From assembly GCA_031258625.1 (NCBI GenBank), contig JAIRMO010000160.1, forward strand, positions 1 through 31,181: DNA of 31,181 bases, given 5' to 3'. Position numbers and translations under genes: made by a program. This document shows, piece by piece, positions 1 through 6,990 of this stretch; the stretch's first letter is position 1; every line of letters starts with the position of its first letter. The notes beneath the pieces are model-generated. The model saw only the letters and a program-made list of their open reading frames with translations, was not told the origin of the DNA and did no database searches. Origin of the DNA: Spirochaetaceae bacterium (GTDB taxonomy: Bacteria; Spirochaetota; Spirochaetia; Treponematales; Breznakiellaceae).

Positions 1-57
1 AAAACGCCCGAAGACTGGGCCGCCCTTCTCCCCTGGAATGTAAAGGTAAAGAAATAG
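1..57 (+). CDS. C-terminal end of an IS66-like transposase (partial)
   Basis: Frame 1 is open from the window edge to a TAG at 55-57 and encodes 18 residues containing LLPWN near the end. A terminal LLPWN-type motif a few residues before the stop is characteristic of the C-terminal domain of IS66-family transposases (TnpC). Everything upstream lies outside the window, so catalytic residues cannot be checked. I could not recognise the right terminal inverted repeat of the element in the next 100 bases. The call rests on this short motif alone. Confidence 0.45.
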   Translation, partial: KTPEDWAALLPWNVKVKK

Positions 58-148
58 CCGCTGCTTTTTCCAGCCTATAAAGAAATATAGCCATACCTGT
101 GCTTTAATTGACAGTTACCGATCAAATGCCTGGCGTTCCTGAGGGTAT

Positions 149-478
149 TCACCCCTTCGGCTTCTTTTCCCGTTTGGCGAAGGCGCTTTCGACCGAATCT
201 TCAATTGTCCGCCTTACATCGGAAATGATCTCCCGGTGAAGCCGCTCCAGTTCTTCGATAGGGGAAGAGGTAACGCCGAAAAGTTCATTTACTTCGATAT
301 CCAGTGCCCCGGCAAGGCGTTCAATCACATCTGCGGCGGGAAAATTCTTGGCAAGTTCGATCACGGCGATATAATGAGTGGAAATGCCTGCTTTTTCAGC
401 TAGTTTTTCCTGCGATAAACCGCATCTTTTACGATTTTCCTTTAAATTCTGAGCAAAAATCTCCCGAATACCTGCCAT
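149..478 (-). CDS. XRE-family helix-turn-helix transcriptional regulator
   Basis: This 109-residue protein has an N-terminal Cro/C1-type helix-turn-helix at about residues 8-66: an LSQEKLAEKAGIS recognition region followed by an IELAKNFPAADVIERLAGAL stretch typical of the fold. The C-terminal 40 residues are charged, predicted helical and end in a lysine-rich tail; they may mediate oligomerisation. The ATG is preceded by GCGGAA as a weak ribosome binding site. It lies next to an IS66-like transposase remnant and is divergent from an orphan ORF, as for regulators of mobile or toxin-like modules. The target is unknown; autoregulation from the 479-740 intergenic region is an inference. Confidence 0.85.
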   Translation of the reverse strand: MAGIREIFAQNLKENRKRCGLSQEKLAEKAGISTHYIAVIELAKNFPAADVIERLAGALDIEVNELFGVTSSPIEELERLHREIISDVRRTIEDSVESAFAKREKKPKG

Positions 479-556
479 TCTAATTCCGCTTACCTGTGGG
501 GTAATAATACTGTTCTCCCCCTTCCTTTTTAATTACCTGATAATACAGATAATGAC

Positions 557-585
557 TTGACATATCATTTTCTTGTTTATAATAT
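557..585 (+). promoter_or_regulatory. sigma-70 type promoter for the 741 ORF
   Basis: A perfect -35 TTGACA at 557-562 is followed by a TATAATAT stretch. TATAAT at 578-583 gives a 15-base spacer, and TAATAT at 580-585 gives 17. It points right, giving a leader of roughly 150 bases that contains a GTGTAG/CTACAC hairpin at 663-681. It sits between the divergent XRE gene and the 741 ORF, so the repressor could act here. Confidence 0.5.
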
Positions 586-740
586 GAAAAAATTGGCTGG
601 TTTTAAGGGAACCGGCGATCCCGGATCTTGTGGGCGGGAGATTTGGAGGCGGAAGTCCCATCGTGTAGGGTGAGTCTACACACCGCGTATGAGAAGCTAT
701 ACACAAAACAGGCTGGGCGGGTGTTAGGAGAAGCAGGAAT

Positions 741-1085
741 ATGAATCTTATATATCAAGGAGATAATACGGTTAATATTATCACCCCTGAAGGCGTATAT
801 GCCGTCAACAGGGGGTTTTCAGCGGAGGCCCGCGTGTCCGGAATGGTGAACGGCATCACGCAGGAAAATTATGCCCCAGGAGAAACGGCACATATAGGTG
901 AGTTCGTAAGAGGCTTAACCGATGAGGAGAGGAAGTTCTTTAAGGCCGCCGGTGTTATCGAGGCCTTTGACCGGATAATTGCGGAAAGAAAACGGAAAGA
1001 GGAAGATGAAAAGCGGAAGAAAATAGAAGAAGGCAGGGCTGTAGAGAAGAAAGCGCGGATGTTATACCCAATTTGTTCAAAGTAG
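741..1085 (+). CDS. small protein of unknown function
   Basis: This 114-residue protein matches no family I recognise. The ATG has a good ribosome binding site (AGGAG, with eight bases before the ATG). The first half looks globular with beta-rich segments; after GLTDEERKFFKAAG the C-terminal 40 residues are a highly charged Lys/Glu helix, possibly a coiled coil. No signal peptide or membrane segment is seen. It is divergent from the XRE regulator and has its own promoter-like sequence. The pairing with a repressor and the nearby transposase end suggest accessory DNA, but no function can be assigned. Confidence 0.55.
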   Translation: MNLIYQGDNTVNIITPEGVYAVNRGFSAEARVSGMVNGITQENYAPGETAHIGEFVRGLTDEERKFFKAAGVIEAFDRIIAERKRKEEDEKRKKIEEGRAVEKKARMLYPICSK

Positions 1086-1186
1086 GTTCGGTTGGGGTAT
1101 TCTGTCCGGTAGTGGTTTATTTTTGTTGGGTGTCCTCTTGTATAAGAACTTTTACCAAAAGAGGCATATCAACGAATATTAAAAAC

Positions 1187-2284
1187 TTAAATGACCGCGG
1201 AGCCGGAACATACAGACTCTTCCCTAAAGGACTCACCCAGTTGACCGCAGGCGCCGGAAACCCCCAAACCCTTTCCCCTGCGCCGGGTTACCCCAAGCCG
1301 CCGACTCGTCATCCCTTCGGAAAATTCCTCAATTTCCCGGGCCGTGGGCCTCCCCAAGGGACGGCCTTCAAATTCCAGACCCTCCACCGGGTTCCAGGGG
1401 ATGAGATTTACCACCACGTCCAGTCCCTCCGCAAAGTCCGCCAGGGCATCCATGTCCCGCCGCCGGGTGTTAATCCCCTCCAAAAGCACCACCTCCAGGG
1501 TAACCCGGCATCCGGTTTTTTGCTGGTAGTATAAAAGGGCCTCCTTTAAGCGGGGGAGGGGATGGGTCACGGTTACCGGCATCAGCCGTTTTCGTAAATC
1601 TTCATCGGCGGTGGTAAGAGAGACCGCAAGCCTTACCTTCGGTCCGTGGTCGGCTAAGTCCAGGATCCCGGGGATGATGCCGCTCGTGGAGACCGTAATC
1701 CGCCGTTTGGAAAATCCCAACCCTTCAGGATCGGTGAGGATCCCCAGGGCCCGGCGGAGTTCCCTAAGGTTCAACAGGGGCTCCCCCATACCCATAATAA
1801 CGATATTGGCAATTTCCGGGCCCCCGACAGGATCTCTTTCCGGTTCGGCTCCCGCGGTTTGAATATGGAAAAACTGTTCGATTATTTCTCCGGAATCAAG
1901 ATTACGCAGGAAACCCAGCGCGCCGGTCTTACAAAAAGCACAGGCCATGGGACACCCCGCCTGGGTAGAAAGGCAGGCGGTCCGGCGGCCCCCGCCGTCA
2001 ACCAAAAGGACCCCTTCGATCTTTACGCCGTCCCTCAGGGTTATCCTGAGTTTAACGGTTCCGTCGGGATCCGCCAGCCGGGAAGAAACCTGGCTGGAAT
2101 AGAGCATAAACCGGAAATCCAATTCCTCCTGTAGATCCCGGGGAAGGTCCGTCATATCAAAAAAAGACCGGGTCCTCCGGGTTATCCACCGGTAAACTTG
2201 TTTGGCCCGGAAAGGAGGTAAAGGAGAAAAAAGCGCTTTTAGTTCTTCCAGGGAGAGCCCTGACAATACGGACTTAACCATCAT
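1187..2284 (-). CDS. rlmN: dual-specificity RNA methyltransferase RlmN (23S rRNA A2503 / tRNA A37 C2-methylation)
   Basis: This radical-SAM enzyme methylates C2 of A2503 in 23S rRNA and, in studied members, of A37 in some tRNAs. The 365-residue length fits the family. The [4Fe-4S]-binding CxxxCxxC is at Cys111, Cys115 and Cys118 (AGCPMACAFCKTG). A GMGEPL SAM-binding motif lies near 165-170, and the mono-methylated acceptor cysteine is in the GACGQL motif at Cys346. The N-terminal domain carries the usual PxRxKQVYRWI-like segment. The start has two consecutive ATGs (2284 or 2281) without a strong ribosome binding site. The C-terminal tail after Cys346 is about 20 residues. It lies 52 bases downstream of the TPR gene on the same strand. 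Confidence 0.96.
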   Translation of the reverse strand: MMVKSVLSGLSLEELKALFSPLPPFRAKQVYRWITRRTRSFFDMTDLPRDLQEELDFRFMLYSSQVSSRLADPDGTVKLRITLRDGVKIEGVLLVDGGGRRTACLSTQAGCPMACAFCKTGALGFLRNLDSGEIIEQFFHIQTAGAEPERDPVGGPEIANIVIMGMGEPLLNLRELRRALGILTDPEGLGFSKRRITVSTSGIIPGILDLADHGPKVRLAVSLTTADEDLRKRLMPVTVTHPLPRLKEALLYYQQKTGCRVTLEVVLLEGINTRRRDMDALADFAEGLDVVVNLIPWNPVEGLEFEGRPLGRPTAREIEEFSEGMTSRRLGVTRRRGKGLGVSGACGQLGESFREESVCSGSAVI

Positions 2285-2336
2285 TATCTAACTTATAAAA
2301 CAACGGGGCTCGTCCCGGGTGTCTTGCGGGAGGCGC

Positions 2337-3497
2337 TTAGGATTTGTATTTTTCCAAAAGTTCCGCTACCATAGAGTTGCGAATCCCCAATTTTTGGAAT
2401 TCCCCCAGTACTTCCAGTGCCTGAGCCTTATCGTTCTTTTTTATCCAGCAATCGGCCAGTTCCACATAAAGGCGGTAGTTTTTGGGATCCTGCTGGATAA
2501 GACGGCGCAGAGATTCAATGGCCTCATTGTATTTACCTTGGGATTTGGCGATTACCGCTAAACCCAGAACCGCATAGGTGTCAAATTCAATATTAAGAGC
2601 CCGGCGGTAATATTCCCCTGCCCGGTCAAAATCACCCAGATTGCGGTAGGCGTCTCCCGCCCGGGTCAGGATCACCTTATTCCGGGGATCCTGCTCAAGG
2701 ATACGGTTCCAATACTCCAGGGAATGATCCTGCTGATTCATACCCCTATAACAGTCGGCCAACCCAAAAAGGGCATAAAAATTATAGGGCTCTTTTTCAA
2801 GGGCCTGTTGAAAAAAGGGTATCCCCTTTTCAAAGGTTTTTAATTTACGGTGGCAATTTCCAATGGAGGTAAGTACCCGGATATCCACCACGTCTTTATG
2901 GGGATCCAGCATCTTTTCCCAATAAAAAAGGGCGTCCCGATATTCCTTAAAATCATAATGAAGATGGCCTAAACCGATAATCGCATAGGGGTTTTGTTCC
3001 TCCATCTCCAGGACCCGGAGATATACCGCCTTGGAATGTTTAAAATCCCGCACCTTTCGATAGGCATCGGCAACCCGGGTCAGAACGGTAATGTTTTTAT
3101 CATCATGGAGCAGGTATTGTTCCCAAATTTCTATGGCTTTATGAAATTGGTTAAGGGCCTTGTAACAATCCGCCAACCCAAAAAGGGCGTAATTATTCCC
3201 CGAATGATGGGCCAAACAGTGGCGGTAATATTCTACCGCGTCCCGAAAGGCCCCCCGTTTTCGGATAGCATCCCCCATACCTACCAGCGCATAATTGTTG
3301 TTTTCATCCACCGCCAGAATTTTCGTAAAACAATCTATGGCATCAGCGATATTGTTTTCTTTTAAAAGCTGGTATCCCCTTTTTGACAACTCTGAAATTT
3401 CAGAAACCGCGGAAGATTCCTGGATTTCCTGGGATAGATTCTCTGGCTCTGTTTCTTCAAACATATCCATGGAACTTTGATTGCCATGATCACTCAT
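2337..3497 (-). CDS. tetratricopeptide repeat (TPR) protein
   Basis: This protein of about 386 residues is built almost entirely of TPRs, roughly ten units of 34 residues after an acidic, Ser/Glu-rich N-terminus of about 35 residues. A two-TPR super-repeat of about 69 residues is visible: YALFGLADCY occurs twice, 138 residues apart, with YAIIGLGHLHY midway. I start at 3497 (MSDHG) rather than 3554, because that ATG overlaps the upstream stop by 8 bases, as in translational coupling, and the longer N-terminus would lie inside the neighbour. No signal peptide or catalytic domain is present, so it is probably a cytoplasmic scaffold or adaptor. Partners are unknown. Confidence 0.88.
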   Translation of the reverse strand: MSDHGNQSSMDMFEETEPENLSQEIQESSAVSEISELSKRGYQLLKENNIADAIDCFTKILAVDENNNYALVGMGDAIRKRGAFRDAVEYYRHCLAHHSGNNYALFGLADCYKALNQFHKAIEIWEQYLLHDDKNITVLTRVADAYRKVRDFKHSKAVYLRVLEMEEQNPYAIIGLGHLHYDFKEYRDALFYWEKMLDPHKDVVDIRVLTSIGNCHRKLKTFEKGIPFFQQALEKEPYNFYALFGLADCYRGMNQQDHSLEYWNRILEQDPRNKVILTRAGDAYRNLGDFDRAGEYYRRALNIEFDTYAVLGLAVIAKSQGKYNEAIESLRRLIQQDPKNYRLYVELADCWIKKNDKAQALEVLGEFQKLGIRNSMVAELLEKYKS

Positions 3498-3837
3498 TGG
3501 GCTGATCCTCTTCTTCGTGTAATAATGTTTGTATAATAGTGGACAAACGCTCAATGATAGGTTCGGACTTGGTATGATCCGGCGCTATCCAATACATACG
3601 AAGGGCGTCAATATCCCTCCCCTGTGAAATGTAATAATCGCCAATTCTTACTAAGCCATCGGTATAACCGGTAGTTAGAAAAATCCTTTTCGCTCCCTCT
3701 ATATTCCCGGAATTGTATAAGACATTACCCTTACGGTTGAGAACTGCTTTTTGGGCTCCGTCAATTGCGGGTTTGGCAACCGTTTTCATGAACCCATTTT
3801 GAACTTCAAAGCGACAAAAGACTTTTTTATAATCCAT
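3490..3837 (-). CDS. conserved-looking small protein paired with the TPR gene
   Basis: This 115-residue protein is of unrecognised family. Residues about 30-85 look helical with a single TPR-like hairpin (GNVLYNSGNIEGAKRIF and then GLVRIGDYYISQGRDIDALRMY), which suggests a short solenoid related to its neighbour. The last residues are acidic (HEEEDQPNE). The stop at 3490-3492 lies inside the start of the TPR gene (8-base overlap), so the two are very probably one operon and may form a complex. No signal peptide is seen. Confidence 0.75.
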   Translation of the reverse strand: MDYKKVFCRFEVQNGFMKTVAKPAIDGAQKAVLNRKGNVLYNSGNIEGAKRIFLTTGYTDGLVRIGDYYISQGRDIDALRMYWIAPDHTKSEPIIERLSTIIQTLLHEEEDQPNE

Positions 3838-3867
3838 TTTGATCCTAACTATTATTACCGCTTTCTT

Positions 3868-3898
3868 ATAGTATCCGTTATTTTTCCCAAATTGACAA
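3868..3898 (-). promoter_or_regulatory. possible promoter for the 3490/TPR operon
   Basis: On the minus strand TTGTCA (3898-3893) is followed after 19 bases by TACTAT (3873-3868), which is 30 bases before the ATG at 3837. The spacer is longer than optimal, so this is a weak call made mainly from its position. Confidence 0.3.
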
Positions 3899-4094
3899 CC
3901 AAAATTTTATTAAAAATCAACAGAAGCTCTTTCAAAGTCTGATGTTTTGAAAAAAACACCCTTAATTTAATAGAAAACCGGCTGTTTTAGGCGCCATGCC
4001 CGGTTTTTGGAAGCTTTTTTCAGAATCGGTCGGATTTTGAAAAAACGTAATAGAAAAATAATTATACGAGACATTACTAAATCATTCAAGTATT

Positions 4095-4425
4095 GCGGCG
4101 GTGCCGCCAGCAATTCAAAGTTTAAATAGACATAAAGAGAAAAGACGCCTAAAAGAACTTCCGGGGGTCCTGTCGGCCGGGCAAATAGCGGTTCCCCCCG
4201 GAGGGTCCCTCCGTTATTTGCCCGCCGCCACCCCAGGTAAACTTTTTTGGGCGTCTTTTCTCTCCCCAAAAAGTAAAAATTGCTGCAAAAAAAGGAACAT
4301 TATGGTAAAAAACGACCAAATGGTTACCATATTGAATTAAGACGGCCATATCCTTCAAAACCATTTGGTCATTTTTAGATTGAACGAGCCTTTTTTTAAA
4401 CTTTGAATTCCTGCGGCGCCCCAGG
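4095..4425. repeat. nested palindromic element with 15-bp terminal inverted repeats (MITE-like or structured RNA)
   Basis: The non-coding stretch 3838-4530 is dominated by nested dyads. The outermost is a perfect 15-bp inverted repeat: AATTCAAAGTTTAAA at 4112-4126 and its complement at 4395-4409, each flanked outside by a GC-rich GCCGC-type stretch. Inside are two large hairpins. The first has arms 4136-4158 and 4241-4263 (14 contiguous pairs, AGAGAAAAGACGCC) enclosing a second stem 4179-4191/4211-4223. The other has arms 4314-4325/4359-4370 (12 pairs, GACCAAATGGTT). A smaller AAAACCGG/CCGGTTTT hairpin at 3974-4007 lies outside. The three short ORFs across it follow the palindrome and look spurious. 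A non-autonomous mobile element or a three-way-junction RNA would both fit. Confidence 0.55.
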
Positions 4426-4530
4426 ACAACGTTATTTGCTTTTATCCGGGACGCGAAATTCAGGCTCCCCCTCTGTTTGGCTAACCCGTACCGGATTGGT
4501 TAAATTCTGATAATGAAGTATACTGGTAGT

Positions 4531-5259
4531 ATGAAAATCAGATTTTTTCTGCCCTTGATAACGCTTCAGTTTTTTTTTGTTTCCTGCGCCGCCACCCTTA
4601 ACGGTTCCCTGGCCATAAACGGTTCCGGAGATCTCAGTCTCCGGGCATCCCTGGAACCCCGGATGTCCGCTTTAATCCGGTCCTTTGCCGCGGTTTCCCT
4701 GGGAGCGGAGGCGGCCCGGAACAGGCCGGTTATTGACGGGCCGGCCATAGCCCGTTCCATGGCTGCCGCTCCGGGGATTACCGAGGTTTCTTTTACCAAT
4801 ACCGGCCCTTCCGCCATTGAAGGCCCCATAAAGATCTCCCGGATGGATGAATTCTTGGCCCTCCCGGGGAATCAGGGGGAAAGCCGGTTTATTATATATG
4901 AACAGATCCCCTCAGGGGGGGGGCGGCTGGCCCTTTTCCTGGACTGTGGTTCCGGGCCTAAATTGCTGGCCCTTATATCCCGGGAGGTGGCGGATTATCT
5001 TTCCGTGCTTATGGCCCCGGTCGCTACCGGGGAATCCCTCACCAAAGGGGAATACCTGGTTCTGGTTAGCTCCATTTACGGAAAAGGAGTGGCGGACGAG
5101 ATTACCGCGGCCAAAATCCGGGCCGTTGTCGATTTTCCGGGGCCCGTCAGCTCCGTCCGGGGAGGCGCCTATACCGGACGGCGGGCCGTTTTTGAGGTAC
5201 CCCTGCTGGATCTCCTCGTTCTGGAAAGTCCCCTGAATTACGAAATCCTCTGGGACTAA
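4531..5259 (+). CDS. predicted lipoprotein of unknown function
   Basis: The protein is about 242 residues with a lipoprotein signal peptide: MKIR, a hydrophobic core, then a lipobox ending VSC at residues 17-19, so the mature protein would begin at Cys19. I prefer the ATG at 4531 over 4513 because it puts the basic residues directly before the hydrophobic core. The mature part is mixed alpha/beta with many Ser, Gly and Ala; I recognise no domain. It is monocistronic, with the palindromic element upstream and a terminator at 5270-5292. It is probably attached to a membrane facing the periplasm or the surface. Confidence 0.75.
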   Translation: MKIRFFLPLITLQFFFVSCAATLNGSLAINGSGDLSLRASLEPRMSALIRSFAAVSLGAEAARNRPVIDGPAIARSMAAAPGITEVSFTNTGPSAIEGPIKISRMDEFLALPGNQGESRFIIYEQIPSGGGRLALFLDCGSGPKLLALISREVADYLSVLMAPVATGESLTKGEYLVLVSSIYGKGVADEITAAKIRAVVDFPGPVSSVRGGAYTGRRAVFEVPLLDLLVLESPLNYEILWD

Positions 5260-5269
5260 GATTCTGAGC

Positions 5270-5292
5270 CGGCGCCTCGGGAGCCGCTTTTT
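5270..5292 (+). terminator. rho-independent terminator after the 4531 lipoprotein gene
   Basis: Eleven bases past the stop codon, CGGC and GCCG arms (5270-5286, one internal G-A mismatch, short loop) are followed by CTTTTT at 5287-5292. It separates the lipoprotein gene from the hydrogenase operon. Confidence 0.6.
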
Positions 5293-5348
5293 ATACCGGT
5301 AAACAGGGAAAGTTCAAAGTAAGTCTCGTCTAACAATAAATAAATATT

Positions 5349-5441
5349 TATAGATAAAAAAGTTAGTATTTAATGGCTTGCCTAATTCCTTTAATAGTAT
5401 TAAAATATAAGTAGTTGATTTATGATAAATTTTTATCTATA
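5349..5441 (+). promoter_or_regulatory. hydrogenase operon promoter region with flanking inverted repeat
   Basis: TTGCCT at 5378-5383 and TAAAAT at 5401-5406, with a 17-base spacer, form a plausible -35/-10 pair 52 bases before the hndA start. The pair is bracketed by a perfect 12-bp inverted repeat, TATAGATAAAAA at 5349-5360 and TTTTTATCTATA at 5430-5441. This could be an operator pair or a leader structure. It does not match the Rex consensus I know (TTGTGAA or TTGTTAA half-sites). Confidence 0.4.
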
Positions 5442-5457
5442 TTAGATGGGGGTATTC

Positions 5458-5970
5458 ATGGCGGTAGCTGAAGCAACGCTAACTCGGGATGCGGATGTTC
5501 AGGGGGATGTTGATTTTCCCCAGGAGTTATTGGCATTTATTGATGAATGGAAGGTAAAACCAGGCAGCCTGATCATGATCCTGCATAAAACCCAGGAGAC
5601 CTTTGGGTATATTTCCCGGGCGGCGGCGGAAAAACTTTCAAAAATTACGGGGATTCCCCTGGCGCGGATCTACGGGGTTATTACCTTTTATCACTTTTTC
5701 AAGACCACCAAGCCCGGAAAATACAAGATCTCCGTTTGTTTGGGAACCGCCTGTTACCTCAAGGGCGGTCAGGATCTTATCGAAGAGGCCCGGAACATCC
5801 TCGGCATAGGGGAGGGGGGGGTAACCGAAGACGGACTTTTTTCCATCGATCCCGTCCGTTGTGTGGGCTGTTGCGGCCTTGCCCCGGTTATTACCGTGGG
5901 TGGTGATACTTACGGTAAACTCAGCAAGGAACAGCTTCCGGAAATAATCGCCAAATATCAAAACAGCTAA
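5458..5970 (+). CDS. hndA: hydrogenase subunit HndA (NuoE-like [2Fe-2S] thioredoxin-fold protein)
   Basis: This is the NuoE/HydC-type subunit of a cytoplasmic NAD(P)-linked [FeFe] hydrogenase, passing electrons to or from the flavin subunit through one [2Fe-2S] cluster. The 170-residue product has the family pattern: helical N-terminal domain with the YGVITFYHFF segment, then thioredoxin-fold ligands Cys94, Cys99, Cys135 and Cys139 (VCLGTACY and RCVGCCGLAP). I start at the second ATG (5458), which has GGGGGT just upstream; an in-frame ATG at 5446 would add four residues and destroy that site. It is the first gene of the hnd operon, with 54 bases to the next gene. Confidence 0.92.
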   Translation: MAVAEATLTRDADVQGDVDFPQELLAFIDEWKVKPGSLIMILHKTQETFGYISRAAAEKLSKITGIPLARIYGVITFYHFFKTTKPGKYKISVCLGTACYLKGGQDLIEEARNILGIGEGGVTEDGLFSIDPVRCVGCCGLAPVITVGGDTYGKLSKEQLPEIIAKYQNS

Positions 5971-6024
5971 AGAAATCTATATTTACGACGTATTTTTCAC
6001 CGAGAATCCGGAGGATTTTTCGTA

Positions 6025-6585
6025 ATGTACTTTACCTTGAGCGACCTTGTTATTGACATTACCCAAAATGCGGTTGAATCAGGGGCATCCGTGGTGGAAT
6101 TGGAAATCCGGGAAACGGATAAAGAATTCCGGTTTATCCTTAAAGATAATGGCCGGGGAATGAATAAGCACGAGTTGGAATGGGCTATTGATCCCTTTGC
6201 GAGTGATGGAAATAAGCATCCCCACAGAAAGGTCGGATTAGGCATCCCCTTTCTCATTCAGACCGCGTTACAATCCGGGGGGGGATATGATTTACATTCA
6301 GAAAAAGGTACCGGAACCACGGTAACGGCATGGTTCGACCTGGCCCTGATGGATACGCCTCCGGTGGGGGATATTTCGGGTATGTTGAGGACGGTGCTGT
6401 TATTTGCCGGCCCTGAAGAAATAGGCATCCGCCGGTTTCGCCGGCATGGGGAGGGGGAATTATCCTATAAAACGAGTAAATCGGAGCTCCGGGAGGCCCT
6501 GGGGAATCTGGAAGATGCGACATCCTTGATTTTATTGGATCGGTATCTTAAATCAGTGGAAGAAGACGAAAAGAGAGAGGAGTAA
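6025..6585 (+). CDS. HATPase_c-domain protein embedded in the hydrogenase operon
   Basis: This 186-residue protein has a GHKL ATPase fold: N-box with Asn15 (DITQNAVESG), G1 box DNGRGM at 41-46, G2 GLGIPF at 71-76 and G3 KGTGTTVT near 94-101. It lacks a sensor, a phosphorylatable-His dimerisation domain and a membrane segment, so it resembles a stand-alone ATPase module such as an anti-sigma kinase rather than a sensor kinase. The C-terminal 70 residues are an unrecognised tail. ATG with GGAGGA upstream; the stop is 4 bases before hndB. Comparable proteins occur in hydrogenase operons of some anaerobes, as I recall. A regulatory or assembly role is inferred only from context. Confidence 0.8.
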   Translation: MYFTLSDLVIDITQNAVESGASVVELEIRETDKEFRFILKDNGRGMNKHELEWAIDPFASDGNKHPHRKVGLGIPFLIQTALQSGGGYDLHSEKGTGTTVTAWFDLALMDTPPVGDISGMLRTVLLFAGPEEIGIRRFRRHGEGELSYKTSKSELREALGNLEDATSLILLDRYLKSVEEDEKREE

Positions 6586-6589
6586 GATT

Positions 6590-6979
6590 ATGGCAAAGTT
6601 GAGCTTGGAGCAGCTGCGTCAGCTGAGGGATTCCAAGAAAAATGACCTGAGAAGGCGGGAAAGTACCGGGAAGGATATTCAGATCATCGTGGCTATGGGA
6701 ACCTGCGGGATTGCCGCGGGGGCGAAAAACACCCTGGATGCGTTTATTAAAGCCGTGGACGGGGAAAATCTGGTGGACACGGTATTGATCCGCCAGAGCG
6801 GTTGCATGGGGCTTTGCAGTTCGGAGCCTACCGTGGAAGTGGTGGTTCCCGGAATGCCCGTCGTTACATACGGTACGGTGGATGCTAAAGTCGCAGGGGA
6901 AATCGTAAAAAAACATATTATCGGCCGGGAACTCCTGGATGCCCACATCCTGAACCAAGCCCCGGCGGGTGTTCGGTAA
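6590..6979 (+). CDS. hndB: hydrogenase subunit HndB (thioredoxin-like ferredoxin)
   Basis: This small subunit of 129 residues has a helical N-terminus (LEQLRQLRDSKK) and a thioredoxin-like ferredoxin domain. The ligands seen are Cys39 (GTCGIAAGA), Cys72 and Cys76 (QSGCMGLCSSEP). The canonical second cysteine after Cys39 is replaced by Ala/Gly; from memory this GTCGIAAGA form is usual for HndB, so cluster ligation may be atypical or absent. Such subunits lie between the NuoE- and NuoF-like parts of Hnd-type hydrogenases. It is spaced 4 bases from the HATPase gene and 11 from hndC, so it is clearly cotranscribed. Confidence 0.88.
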   Translation: MAKLSLEQLRQLRDSKKNDLRRRESTGKDIQIIVAMGTCGIAAGAKNTLDAFIKAVDGENLVDTVLIRQSGCMGLCSSEPTVEVVVPGMPVVTYGTVDAKVAGEIVKKHIIGRELLDAHILNQAPAGVR

Positions 6980-6990
6980 AGGGGAAATAC

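Noticed and set aside
600..740. Group II intron or diversity-generating retroelement leader
   Set aside because: The leader has a GTGTAG/CTACAC hairpin and GCGGAAGTCCC-like segment that recall such elements, but there is no reverse transcriptase, domain V or template repeat.
1073..1534. 153-residue plus-strand ORF
   Set aside because: It lies opposite the rlmN 3' end, without a start signal or protein-like composition.
3967..4364. Three overlapping ORFs of 71-100 residues
   Set aside because: They cross the nested palindrome on both strands and have no ribosome binding sites or protein-like patterns.
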